The translations under genes were made by a program, and so were the position numbers. 64,000 nt of DNA, from contig NZ_JALKAQ010000005.1 in NCBI RefSeq assembly GCF_023016065.1, positions 1 through 64,000 on the forward strand. The letters run 5' to 3'. The DNA is from Marinobacter sp. S0848L. Lineage in GTDB: Bacteria > Pseudomonadota > Gammaproteobacteria > Pseudomonadales > Oleiphilaceae. The first letter of the stretch is position 1, and the number at the start of each line of letters is the position of its first letter. The notes under the pieces were generated by a model. It did not search any database, was not told the origin of the DNA, and was given only the letters and a program-made list of their open reading frames with translations. Shown one piece after another: positions 1 to 7,688 of this stretch.

Positions 1-1
1 A

Positions 2-8
2 AAAAAAG
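2..8 (+). other. Programmed -1 frameshift site (A AAA AAG) of the IS3 transposase
   Basis: Seven A followed by G open the window. In the orfA frame the codons read AAA (3-5), AAG (6-8), TGG (9-11), TAA (12-14), so orfA stops two codons after the slippery heptamer. In the -1 frame (AAA AAA GTG) translation continues into orfB to 784. This is the usual IS3-family arrangement for making the OrfAB fusion transposase. The heptamer and the stop are seen directly; the mechanism is family knowledge. Confidence 0.8.
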
Positions 9-784
9 TGGTAAAGCCGTCTCGTCGCCGTGAGATGGCGCAGAAAGCCGTCAGCCAGAAACAGGTCAGTATTCGCTTGGCTTGCTGGATGTTCGACATC
101 AGCGGGACCTGCGACCGCTACCGGGCAAAGCTCAGTAGCGAGAATGCCGAGATCGCGGATTGGCTAATCCGGTTGACCCATAACCAGCGGAACTGGGGTT
201 TTGGCCTGTGCTTTTTGCATCTGAGGAACGTCAAAGGATTTGGCTGGAATCACAAACGGGTTTATCGGATTTACCGGGAGCTAGAGCCATTGGCTGTGCC
301 GGAAACAATCAATGACAGTTGGCCGATGGACTTCATGCACGACCAGCTCAATGATGGGCGCAATTACCAGCAGCTGAATGTGATTGATGACTTTAACCGC
401 GAGGGGCTTGGCATCGAAGTGAACTTCTCGCTTCCGGCAGAGCGGGTAATTCGATCACTGGAACAGATCATTGAGTGGCGGGGTAAACCGCGCTCTATCC
501 GGTGTGACAACGGGCTTGAGTATACCAGCGGCAAGCTTTCAGTCTGGGCTGAAAAACGAGAGATCACGCTGGCGTTCATCCAGCCTGGCAACCCCCAGCA
601 GAACGCTTATATCGAGCGCTACAACCGAACGGTTCGTTATGATTCGTTGGCACAGTATCTGTTCGACAGCACCGAAGAGGTCCAGGATTATGCCACCCGC
701 TGGCTCTGGCACTACAATCACGAACGACCCAATATGGGACTCGGAGGAATTACTCCTCAACAGAAGTTGGCCATGATGGCCTGA
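8..784 (+). CDS. IS3-family transposase OrfB, with an apparent internal in-frame deletion
   Basis: This is the catalytic half of an IS3-family DDE transposase (rve integrase core). The three acidic residues appear present: Asp in MDFMHDQL (about residue 108), Asp in RCDNGLEY and Glu in AYIERYNRT. The C-terminal [19 protein letters not shown] motif is intact. Compared with related OrfB proteins as I remember them, the segment between RIYRELE and PLAVPETI is missing a basic linker of roughly 15-17 residues, with the frame kept. Some usually conserved positions also differ (DNGLEY instead of DNGPEY). The GTG at 8 is only a formal start, because translation normally enters by frameshifting from orfA. 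It is probably a decaying copy, though activity cannot be judged from sequence. Confidence 0.8.
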   Translation: MVKPSRRREMAQKAVSQKQVSIRLACWMFDISGTCDRYRAKLSSENAEIADWLIRLTHNQRNWGFGLCFLHLRNVKGFGWNHKRVYRIYRELEPLAVPETINDSWPMDFMHDQLNDGRNYQQLNVIDDFNREGLGIEVNFSLPAERVIRSLEQIIEWRGKPRSIRCDNGLEYTSGKLSVWAEKREITLAFIQPGNPQQNAYIERYNRTVRYDSLAQYLFDSTEEVQDYATRWLWHYNHERPNMGLGGITPQQKLAMMA

Positions 785-1008
785 GGTCTACTTTTGAACC
801 CCGCTAAAAATGGGGGGGGATTACCGTTACGAGACCGAATCCATGCGGAAACACTACCGATTGATTCGCCCACCAGAGCGTTCTAAATCGACGTTAAGAT
901 CACTGAGAGACACGGAGAAAAAATGAAATCGATGCCGCCATTTTGTCGCCATCGACACGCCGGTTAAGACAGCAAAAGGCTAAGCGATTGAAATAAAAGG
1001 GTAAAAAA

Positions 1009-1082
1009 TGGAGGCGCGGGTCGGAATCGAACCGGCGTACACGGAGTTGCAGTCCGCTGCATAACCACTCTGCCACCGCGCC
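1009..1082 (-). tRNA. tRNA-Cys (anticodon GCA)
   Basis: The reverse complement folds as a 74-nt cloverleaf: acceptor GGCGCGG pairs with CCGCGCC, the anticodon arm is CGGA-CUGCAAC-UCCG with GCA as anticodon, the T-arm has GGTTCGATTCC, and CCA is encoded (1009-1011). It lies 50 bp downstream of tRNA-Gly and is probably co-transcribed with it. A T-rich stretch follows on the transcribed strand. Confidence 0.96.
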
Positions 1083-1132
1083 GGATAAGCCTTTTTCGGC
1101 CTTGCTCTCAGGGGGCGTGAGAGACTTGGAAT

Positions 1133-1208
1133 TGGAGCGGGAAACGAGATTCGAACTCGCGACCCCAACCTTGGCAAGGTTGTGCTCTACCAACTGAGCT
1201 ATTCCCGC
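1133..1208 (-). tRNA. tRNA-Gly (anticodon GCC)
   Basis: The reverse complement is a 76-nt tRNA: GCGGGAA acceptor, D-arm TAGCTCAGTTGGTAGAGCA, anticodon loop containing GCC, T-arm GAGTTCGAATCTC, encoded CCA (1133-1135). It is the first gene of a Gly-Cys tRNA pair transcribed leftward. In many gammaproteobacteria this pair follows pgsA and is followed by a tRNA-Leu. Here pgsA is about 9 kb away and no tRNA-Leu is visible before the IS element. Confidence 0.96.
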
Positions 1209-1246
1209 TCTTCGTTTAAGAGGCTTTGCCTCGTCAACGGATGCGT

Positions 1247-1274
1247 ATTCTACGGATTACTTCGCCGCCGTCAA
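1247..1274 (-). promoter_or_regulatory. Sigma-70 promoter of the tRNA-Gly/tRNA-Cys operon
   Basis: On the minus strand TTGACG (1269-1274) and TAGAAT (1247-1252) are separated by 16 nt. A GC-rich discriminator follows, typical of stable-RNA promoters. The -10 ends about 38 nt before the tRNA-Gly 5' end. Called by motif and position only. Confidence 0.55.
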
Positions 1275-1447
1275 CAACTTTTTTCAACCTTTTGTTTTTA
1301 CGCATTATTTGGACACTTTTTAGCCAAAAACACTCATCTTTGCCGTTCTTTTGGCCGCTAGAGTCATTCGCGCCATAGATTCAGCTTTCTGCACCCCCGA
1401 AAATCCCGGCCTATACGTGTTCCGTTTCCAAAAAGGTTTGTATTGAT

Positions 1448-2152
1448 ATGCGGCATTTCAACTTTTCGACTCTGGCATTTCTAACGCTGACACTCTTCAG
1501 CGTGAGCCCTACCCTTGCCTCTGAGTGGGTCGTCAAACAACAAGGAGAAGAGCGTTCCGACATCACCACTTACGTTCGCGATGCAGAGCATTCTGCGATC
1601 AAGCAATTCCGTGGTGTGGTGGAGACACAGCACTCCATATTTTCGGCCATGTCCGTTATAAACGATATTTCACTGTGCCAGCAATGGATCTACAACTGTC
1701 AGGAAGCGCGTTACCACTACACAGCCGATGGCGAGAAGTTTCTTTGGATGATGTTTGATGGCGTGTGGCCCGCTTCAGACCGCGATCTGGTCATGAAGTC
1801 TACGTTCAAACAAGAAAAAGTAGACGGGCCGGTCACTGTTCAATCTACCGGTCGTCCAGACGCCGCTCCGGAGCAGTCGGACTACGTTCGCATTCCGATG
1901 TTGAACAACAGCTTCTACCTCGAGCCACTTGCAGACGGCTGGACGCGCATTACATTTACCACGCAGGTTGATCCGGGCGGTTTGGTGCCAGCATGGATTG
2001 CAAACATGGTCGCAACCGATGCACCAATTCGGACGTTGGAGGGTCTTCAAAAGATGATGAACAAGGAACCGTTCAAACACTACAGCGACGAAAACGTGCC
2101 CACTGAACTCGTTGAGAAGCACAATTTACGCTTCTCAACGCTGGGCTCTTAA
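1448..2152 (+). CDS. Exported START-domain protein
   Basis: This 234-residue protein has a clear signal peptide (MRHFNFSTLAFLTLTLFSVSPTLA, cleavage near residue 25) and a START/SRPBCC lipid-binding-type body. Segments typical of the family include EDG-like EKFLWMMFDGVWPASDRDLV and ITFTTQVDPGGLVPAWIANMV. It is predicted to be periplasmic and to bind a hydrophobic ligand, which is not identifiable from sequence. It stands alone on the plus strand and converges on the L,D-transpeptidase gene with 14 bp between the stops. A short inverted repeat (2111-2119 with 2131-2139) lies in its last codons. The domain call is from recognition of the family; the function is unknown. Confidence 0.8.
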   Translation: MRHFNFSTLAFLTLTLFSVSPTLASEWVVKQQGEERSDITTYVRDAEHSAIKQFRGVVETQHSIFSAMSVINDISLCQQWIYNCQEARYHYTADGEKFLWMMFDGVWPASDRDLVMKSTFKQEKVDGPVTVQSTGRPDAAPEQSDYVRIPMLNNSFYLEPLADGWTRITFTTQVDPGGLVPAWIANMVATDAPIRTLEGLQKMMNKEPFKHYSDENVPTELVEKHNLRFSTLGS

Positions 2153-2166
2153 ACGAACTCGTCGGC

Positions 2167-2898
2167 TTACGAGTTATTACCCTTCGCCTGACTGGCTTCC
2201 GCCACTTGGGCGGGGGCGTCGCAATTCAGAAAGCTGGAACTCTGGAGCCATTCCTGATCCGGGTAATAGGTAAACACCAGCTGCCCACCTTTCAAATTAT
2301 CCACCACAGATCGAATCACTTTCCGGTCAACCGCAGGGCAGCCGTGGCTCCGGCCAATCCGTCCATAATCGGCCACCCAATCCGGGCTTACGTAATCGGC
2401 ACCATGAATCACAATGGCTCTTTGGCGTGCCAAATCGTTAACGCCGGGCTCCAACCCATCTAGCCGCAATGCATAGCCGTGGGTTCCGCTGTAGCTTTCG
2501 TTGCCTTTAAACAAGCCGATGCTGGACTGATGGCTACCTTCGATATTCGAGAAGGCACTGGCTTCGAGGTTTCCGGAGTTCTTTCCATGAGCTACCAAAT
2601 CTCTCAGCAACAGATCACCCTTGCTCAGATCGAAGATCCACATCCGCTCTTCACTGGACGGCAATGAGAAATCAATCACTGCCAACCGCTCGGGCATGGC
2701 AACGCCGTTGCTAACCGCACACTGTGTTGCTTTGTAAGCTGCACCCAGTACCTCGGGATTCAAGTACGGTGCAGACCCGGATAATTTATCGAGCAGCTCC
2801 CCATCAAAGGATGAAGCGTCAACCTGCCCGGATAGCGACACGAGAAATGCCAGACTCGACAGTAATAATGATGATTGTCGTTTGGTGTGCAACGCCAT
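2167..2898 (-). CDS. Murein L,D-transpeptidase catalytic domain family protein
   Basis: The 243-residue exported protein carries an N-terminal signal peptide and a YkuD_2-type (PF13645) catalytic domain. The diagnostic residues are the His in AIVIHGADY and the Cys in GRIGRSHGCPAV, which form the cysteine-transpeptidase active site. Relatives form or exchange 3-3 peptide cross-links or attach proteins to peptidoglycan in the periplasm; the exact reaction here is unknown. I chose the ATG at 2898 because a GAGG motif sits about 10 nt upstream, better spaced than for the in-frame GTG at 2904. It ends 14 bp from the convergent START-domain gene. Confidence 0.82.
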   Translation of the reverse strand: MALHTKRQSSLLLSSLAFLVSLSGQVDASSFDGELLDKLSGSAPYLNPEVLGAAYKATQCAVSNGVAMPERLAVIDFSLPSSEERMWIFDLSKGDLLLRDLVAHGKNSGNLEASAFSNIEGSHQSSIGLFKGNESYSGTHGYALRLDGLEPGVNDLARQRAIVIHGADYVSPDWVADYGRIGRSHGCPAVDRKVIRSVVDNLKGGQLVFTYYPDQEWLQSSSFLNCDAPAQVAEASQAKGNNS

Positions 2899-3026
2899 AC
2901 GCACATAACCTCAAAGATAAAAATAGCGGTGTAGCTGCCTGAAAATTTGCCTCATTCTAACAGCGAACTTTTAGACTTTCGTCTTTCCGTACATTTTTTA
3001 ACCTTTACCCTACAAACCCCTCGAAT

Positions 3027-3054
3027 TTGTCCTTAAAGAGCGCCATGGTAGACT
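3027..3054 (+). promoter_or_regulatory. Candidate sigma-70 promoter of the thi operon
   Basis: TTGTCC (3027-3032) and TAGACT (3049-3054) are spaced by 16 nt. They would place the transcription start near 3060, just at the 5' edge of the TPP aptamer. Motif match is moderate; position supports it. Confidence 0.45.
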
Positions 3055-3059
3055 TGCTA

Positions 3060-3145
3060 TAACTCAACGGGGTGCCCTTTATAACGGGCTGAGACCACAC
3101 CCGCGGAACCTGACACGGATAATGCCGACGAAGGAATTGAGCCAC
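3060..3145 (+). promoter_or_regulatory. TPP riboswitch (THI element)
   Basis: The leader contains the conserved blocks of the thiamine pyrophosphate aptamer in order: ACTCAACGGGGTGCCC (about 3062-3077), GGGCTGAGA (3087-3095), ACCCG, GAACCTGA (about 3106-3113) and GGATAATGCC with CGAAGGAA (about 3117-3136). It lies upstream of thiB, the expected target. Binding of TPP should lower expression of the thiamine importer. A downstream hairpin around the ribosome binding site is listed separately as the likely expression platform. Confidence 0.95.
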
Positions 3146-3167
3146 TCTGAATATCTCAGTGTGAACC

Positions 3168-3208
3168 GCGGCATGGTGTGCCCCCCCCCTCTCTTATAAG
3201 GATGCCGC
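3168..3208 (+). promoter_or_regulatory. Hairpin enclosing the thiB ribosome binding site
   Basis: GCGGCAT (3168-3174) is exactly complementary to ATGCCGC (3202-3208). The loop contains nine C in a row (3181-3189) and the Shine-Dalgarno AAGGA (3198-3202), with the thiB ATG at 3211. Such a stem could hide the ribosome binding site when TPP is bound, as in translational TPP riboswitches. There is no U-run after it, so a terminator is less likely. The pairing is seen; its role is inferred. Confidence 0.45.
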
Positions 3209-3210
3209 AC

Positions 3211-4215
3211 ATGCTTTATCGCTTTTCTGTTTTGTTGTTGGCCCTCACCTTGCCTTTGGCCGCCCACTCTGCCGATCAACCTGTTTTGAATGTGTACACC
3301 CACCCATCTTTCGCGGCTGAATGGGGCCCGGGGCCCGGCGTTAAAGAGGCTTTCGAGAAGCAGTGTGCATGCATTCTCAATTACACCGTACTGAACAGCG
3401 GCGGCGACATTCTGCAGAGACTTCGGCTGGAAGGCGCATCAACCCCGGCCGATGTTGTGCTCGGGCTCGATACGGCGACCATGGAAACCGCACTTCAGAC
3501 TGGCCTGATTGGCGAGCACAGCCGCTCACTGGAGCCTTTGGATTTGCCGATCGACTGGGATGATGCCCACTTCATTCCTTACGACTGGGGTTACTTTGCG
3601 TTTGTGTACGACACGCAGCAACTGCCAGAGCCTCCATCCAGCTTTGAGGAACTAATCAACTCGCCCGATGACCTAAAAATCATCATTCAGGACCCCCGCA
3701 CCAGCACTCCGGGGCTCGGCTTGTTGCTGTGGATGCACTCCGTCTATGGCGACAAAGCACCGGCTAAGTGGGAACAGCTAAACAACAAGATTCTGGCCAC
3801 TACACAAAGCTGGAGTGACGGCTATTTTTCTCTGTTTATGAATGGCGAAGCGCCGATGATTCTTTCGTACAGCACATCGCCCGCTTATCACATGGCGGTG
3901 GACAAGACCGACCGTTACCAAGCCGTTCAATTCGAAGAGGGCCATTACCTTCAAGTAGAGGTAGCTGCGCTGGTCGAGTCTTCCAAGCAGAAAACACTGG
4001 CACGCAGTTTTCTCGATTTCATGCTGACTCCTGAGTTTCAAGAGCACATCCCGCTCAAAAACGTGATGTATCCTGCCATTGATCTGGGCGACGACCTACC
4101 CCGCGTTTTCGACCGCCTGATTACACCCGAGCCTACGTTCTTCCTGCCCCCTGCGGAGGTTGCCAAGAAACGGCGTCAGCTTGTAAATGACTGGCTGGAT
4201 GCGATGACTCGATAA
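3211..4215 (+). CDS. thiB: Thiamine ABC transporter substrate-binding protein ThiB
   Basis: ThiB is the periplasmic receptor for thiamine, thiamine monophosphate and TPP in the ThiBPQ importer. The 334-residue product begins with a signal peptide (cleavage after AAHSA, residue 21) and has the family's early LNVYTHPSF strand and the Trp/Tyr-rich FIPYDWGYFAFVYD segment that belongs to the ligand-binding region. The ATG at 3211 is preferred over upstream in-frame starts because AAGGA lies 8 nt before it and the signal peptide starts there. It is the first gene of thiBPQ, under the TPP riboswitch, with thiP 4 bp downstream. Confidence 0.93.
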   Translation: MLYRFSVLLLALTLPLAAHSADQPVLNVYTHPSFAAEWGPGPGVKEAFEKQCACILNYTVLNSGGDILQRLRLEGASTPADVVLGLDTATMETALQTGLIGEHSRSLEPLDLPIDWDDAHFIPYDWGYFAFVYDTQQLPEPPSSFEELINSPDDLKIIIQDPRTSTPGLGLLLWMHSVYGDKAPAKWEQLNNKILATTQSWSDGYFSLFMNGEAPMILSYSTSPAYHMAVDKTDRYQAVQFEEGHYLQVEVAALVESSKQKTLARSFLDFMLTPEFQEHIPLKNVMYPAIDLGDDLPRVFDRLITPEPTFFLPPAEVAKKRRQLVNDWLDAMTR

Positions 4216-4219
4216 CGCC

Positions 4220-5890
4220 ATGCGCTCCACACCTACGAAAGCGCCTTTAAGCCATCCCGGATGGCAGCTTATCCCGGGCCAACTTCTTGGGCTGGCATTA
4301 TTGATACTGGTCGCCCTTGGCCTTGGCAGTATGCTGATAACCGCCGGAGGTCTGGACCTTTCAACGGTACTTAACAGCCGGTATTTGCGGGGGGTGGTGT
4401 GGTTCACCGTGTGGCAAGCAACGCTCTCGGTTCTATTGAGCCTGGCTTTGGCACTACCCATCGCCCGCGCCTTGGCAAGGTACCGTTGCTTCCCGGGTCG
4501 GTCGGCACTGCTCCGGGTAATGGAGCTCAGTTTGGTGCTACCTACCATCGTCGCGGTGTCGGGCATTATTGGCGTGTATGGCCGGCAAGGCTGGGCCACC
4601 GGTTTATGGAACGAATGGTTCCCCGGCAATGGCTGGAATCTTTATGGGCTGAACGGCATTCTGCTTGCCCACGTGTTCTTTAACGCGCCTCTTGCCGCCC
4701 GCGTGATGCTGCAATCACTGGAAGCGGTGCCTCCATCACGCCTTCGGATTGCATCCCAGCTAGGGCTTCGCGGCTGGTGGTTATGGCGCTCGGTCGAGTG
4801 GCCGGCTCTGCGTCCGGTGTTGCCGGGGCTGAGTGCTTTGGTCTTTACCTTATGCTTCACCAGTTTTGCCATCATCATGACGCTCGGTGGCGGGCCCAAG
4901 GCAACGACACTGGAAGTGGCGATTTACCAGGCACTGCGATTTGAATTCGACTTCCCGCAGGCAGCGGTTTTGGCGGTCATCCAGTTATTGATTTGTGGCA
5001 GTTTGTGGTGGCTGGTATTCCGCCAGCGCCTGCAATCCTCCCTTTTGCCAAACCGGCAGCTGTCTCACGGTATTCCGCTGAAACCCTGGCCCATACAATC
5101 CGTGCTGGCCGGTTTTCTTCTGCTGATATTCAGCCTTTTCTTGTTGCTGCCCTTACTGGCTATCAGCTTGCGTGGCTTGCCGGCGCTGCTGGCTATGGAT
5201 ACCGGCACCTCCATCTACGAACAACTTTTACCCGCTACCGGGCGCAGCCTGCTGATTGCGTTGCCCGCTGGCTTTGGTGCCGTTGCTGCATCGTTACTGA
5301 TTCTGGCGTCAGCCAACAAAACGAAGCACCCGATTTTGAAAGCCATCCCGACTACCACGGGTTACCTGCCGTTGATCGTACCGCCCATCGTGCTTGGCAC
5401 AGGGCTCTTCCTGTTGCTTCGCCCGGGGCTGGGCAATCATGCCCAGGGTTGGGTGCTGGTGGCTTTAATTAACAGTTTGATGGCCCTGCCCTTCGTCATT
5501 CAGGTGTTGCGGGCGCCCCTCACCAGCGTCGATAGCCACACATTGCGCGTAGCAGACCAGCTCGGCATTTTGGGCTGGTACCGCTGGCGTCGAATCTATT
5601 GGCCGCTGTTACGCCGCCCGATGGCACTGGGGCTTGCCTATGGCATTGCCCTATCGATGGGAGATTTCGGGGTCATCGCCTTATTCGGAAGCCCCGGTCA
5701 ACCGACATTGCCCGTTCTGCTGTACCAGCAATTGGGCAGTTATCAGGTATCTGCAGCCGCAGGCACCGGCTTATGGTTGCTGATGCTGTTGGTGGGCATT
5801 TTCGGTGTGCTGTCAGCCATTGGCCGGCCGCCCGCCCACCAACAAAAAAACGGTTCGCCGCAATCCCTTCTGGAGCCCAAGCATGCTTGA
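4220..5890 (+). CDS. thiP: Thiamine ABC transporter permease ThiP
   Basis: ThiP is the inner-membrane permease of the thiamine importer. The 556-residue protein (E. coli about 536) is an internal duplication of two binding-protein-dependent transport domains. Each has several membrane helices and an EAA-type loop contacting ThiQ: around VPPSRLRIASQLGLRGWW (near residue 170) and TLRVADQLGILGWYRWRR (near residue 445). It starts 4 bp after thiB and its last 8 bases overlap thiQ (ATGCTTGA), which suggests translational coupling. Confidence 0.93.
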   Translation: MRSTPTKAPLSHPGWQLIPGQLLGLALLILVALGLGSMLITAGGLDLSTVLNSRYLRGVVWFTVWQATLSVLLSLALALPIARALARYRCFPGRSALLRVMELSLVLPTIVAVSGIIGVYGRQGWATGLWNEWFPGNGWNLYGLNGILLAHVFFNAPLAARVMLQSLEAVPPSRLRIASQLGLRGWWLWRSVEWPALRPVLPGLSALVFTLCFTSFAIIMTLGGGPKATTLEVAIYQALRFEFDFPQAAVLAVIQLLICGSLWWLVFRQRLQSSLLPNRQLSHGIPLKPWPIQSVLAGFLLLIFSLFLLLPLLAISLRGLPALLAMDTGTSIYEQLLPATGRSLLIALPAGFGAVAASLLILASANKTKHPILKAIPTTTGYLPLIVPPIVLGTGLFLLLRPGLGNHAQGWVLVALINSLMALPFVIQVLRAPLTSVDSHTLRVADQLGILGWYRWRRIYWPLLRRPMALGLAYGIALSMGDFGVIALFGSPGQPTLPVLLYQQLGSYQVSAAAGTGLWLLMLLVGIFGVLSAIGRPPAHQQKNGSPQSLLEPKHA

Positions 5891-6497
5891 TGTCGAACAC
5901 CTGTGTTTTCGCTACCCGGAGCAAGCCAGGGGCTGGGAGTACCACTTTTCGCTGTCCCCCGGCCATTGCGTGGCGATTCACGGTGCCAGCGGAAGTGGCA
6001 AAACCACGCTGCTGAATCTGATTGCCGGTTTTCTGGAGCCGGATTCCGGCCAAATAAAATGGAACGGAACGCCCATCCAGAACCTGAAACCCTGGAACCG
6101 ACCAGTGACCAGCGTGTTCCAGGAACACAATCTGTTTGAACACTTAGACGTGGCCACGAACATCGGCCTCGGGTTGCACCCGGGCCTGAAACTGACCTCT
6201 GAGCAAAAGAAGAGTATCAATCAGGGGCTCGAACGCACCGGGCTTGCCGGCTTCGGCACAAGGATGCCGGGTGACCTGTCTGGCGGGCAGCGGCAGCGTG
6301 TGGCGTTGGTGCGCGCCATCCTGAGACGGCAGCCTTTACTGCTGCTCGACGAACCCCTCACCGGGCTGGATAGCGAAGCCAAAACCGCCCTGCGGGCAAT
6401 GCTGCTGGAAGAGAAATCGCGAGGCGTAGCCTTGGTCCTCGCCAGTCACGATGAAGATGACCGAAAGTTACTGGCAGACTCCTACTGGAATCTCTAA
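5883..6497 (+). CDS. thiQ: Thiamine ABC transporter ATP-binding protein ThiQ
   Basis: ThiQ is the ATPase of the thiamine importer. The 204-residue protein has Walker A GASGSGKTT (near residue 34), signature LSGGQRQRVAL, Walker B LLLLDEP and the H-loop SHDEDD. It is a little shorter than the roughly 230 residues of E. coli ThiQ, mostly at the C-terminus. The ATG at 5883 overlaps the thiP stop by 8 bases and matches the family's N-terminus. The mlaE-like gene begins 36 bp later on the same strand, so read-through is possible. Confidence 0.93.
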   Translation: MLDVEHLCFRYPEQARGWEYHFSLSPGHCVAIHGASGSGKTTLLNLIAGFLEPDSGQIKWNGTPIQNLKPWNRPVTSVFQEHNLFEHLDVATNIGLGLHPGLKLTSEQKKSINQGLERTGLAGFGTRMPGDLSGGQRQRVALVRAILRRQPLLLLDEPLTGLDSEAKTALRAMLLEEKSRGVALVLASHDEDDRKLLADSYWNL

Positions 6498-6533
6498 GCT
6501 TGCAATGAACTGCAGCAAGGATCTTATTTCTTA

Positions 6534-7685
6534 GTGGCAATTTCTTCCCGGCAATCATCACGCGCGTCGAAACCTTCACCCGGACACGTTGAGCGGAGCA
6601 AGTTGGCGTTAACGTTTCGCGGCGACTGGACGCTGGCCCATTACAGCGCGCTGAACCGATTGGTTGATGCTGCAAAAAGCAAAGATATCGACAGCGATCA
6701 ACTGGACGTCTCTCAACTTGGCCGGGTTGATACCGCTGGCGCTTCCTTATTAGTAAAACTCGTGGGTGCCGGCAAGTTGATTGCGGCAGTCGAAAACAGC
6801 GATCTTGCACGTGAACAACGAGCGTTAATTACAACGGTTGCTTCTGCCATGAAAACGGAGCAACAACCGACTCCGAAGATCAACCCGATACTGGCTTTTG
6901 TTGCGAGCACAGGAGAGAAAGTAAGCAACATTGCTCATCTGGCCTGGCTTCTGGCGGGCTTCATTGGTGAAACCTTAACAACCCTGTTTCTTGTGCTGCC
7001 CAGGCCCCGCCGTTGGCGTGTTACCTCTTTTGTCGCCGCCGTTCACGACACCGGGCTAAACGCTCTGCCCATTGTCGCGTTGCTCACGTTCCTGGTCGGG
7101 GCGGTTGTTGCCTTTTTGGGCGCGACCGTTTTGCAAGATTTTGGCGCCACCATTTACACCGTTAATCTCGTCGCTTTTTCGTTTCTTCGTGAGTTTGGCG
7201 TTTTGCTCGCCGCTATTTTGTTGGCGGGCCGCACCGCCAGCTCTTTCACGGCACACATTGGCGCAATGAAAGTCAACGAAGAGCTGGACGCCATTCGCAC
7301 CTTGGGGCTGAACCCGGTGGAGCTGCTGGTAGTTCCCAGAGTGTTGGCCATGATGGTGACCTTACCGGTACTCACGTTCGTGGGCATGATTTCCGGCATG
7401 ATTGGTGGTGCTGTGGTCTGCGCCATTACCCTGGAGATTCCGCTAAGCCAATATATGGCGATCGTTGAACGGGACATCGGCTTAACGCACTTTCTGGTGG
7501 GTATTGGGAAAGCGCCGGTTTTCGCCTTTCTCATCGCCGTCATCGGCTGCCTTGAAGGCTTCAAAGTGTCGGGCAGTGCGCAATCGGTCGGTGAGCACAC
7601 CACCTCAAGTGTGGTGCAGTCGATCTTCATGGTGATTTTGCTAGACTCAATCGCCGCGTTGTTTTTTATGGAAATGGGCTGGTAA
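6534..7685 (+). CDS. MlaE-type lipid ABC permease with N-terminal STAS domain
   Basis: The 383-residue protein joins a STAS domain (about residues 20-105, core LDVSQLGRVDTAGASLLVKL) to an MlaE/YrbE permease (about 130-383, five or so membrane helices, with the family's ELDAIRTLGLNPVELLVVPR cytoplasmic segment). In the classical Mla system MlaB (STAS) and MlaE are separate proteins, so this fusion supplies both. It should form the inner-membrane channel for phospholipid or related lipid transport. The start is a GTG at 6534 with an AAGGA about 11 nt upstream. It is the first gene of a four-gene operon, and the next gene starts 3 bp after its stop. Confidence 0.88.
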   Translation: MAISSRQSSRASKPSPGHVERSKLALTFRGDWTLAHYSALNRLVDAAKSKDIDSDQLDVSQLGRVDTAGASLLVKLVGAGKLIAAVENSDLAREQRALITTVASAMKTEQQPTPKINPILAFVASTGEKVSNIAHLAWLLAGFIGETLTTLFLVLPRPRRWRVTSFVAAVHDTGLNALPIVALLTFLVGAVVAFLGATVLQDFGATIYTVNLVAFSFLREFGVLLAAILLAGRTASSFTAHIGAMKVNEELDAIRTLGLNPVELLVVPRVLAMMVTLPVLTFVGMISGMIGGAVVCAITLEIPLSQYMAIVERDIGLTHFLVGIGKAPVFAFLIAVIGCLEGFKVSGSAQSVGEHTTSSVVQSIFMVILLDSIAALFFMEMGW

Positions 7686-7688
7686 CGC

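Larger units (their letters stand above)
1..843 (+). mobile_element. IS3-family insertion sequence, right part only
   Basis: The window opens inside an IS3-family element, at the overlap of its two reading frames, so the left end and orfA lie outside. Visible parts are the frameshift site (2-8), the orfA stop (12-14), the orfB transposase frame (to 784) and a non-coding right end. The right end has a run of eight G (812-819) followed by GATTACC-type sequence, and I place the boundary at CCA (841-843) because IS3 elements end in CA. That boundary is inferred; the matching left repeat cannot be seen. The element lies just past the 3' end of the tRNA-Gly/tRNA-Cys pair. Confidence 0.75.

Noticed and set aside
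3181..3189. Run of nine C as a possible phase-variation tract
   Set aside because: It lies in the untranslated leader before thiB, not in a coding region, and a riboswitch-controlled importer is an unlikely phase-variable gene. I kept it only as part of the leader hairpin.
3178..3210. Longer thiB N-terminus starting at 3178
   Set aside because: It would encode a Pro-rich leader before the signal peptide and overlap the C9 tract; the AAGGA at 3198-3202 fits the ATG at 3211.
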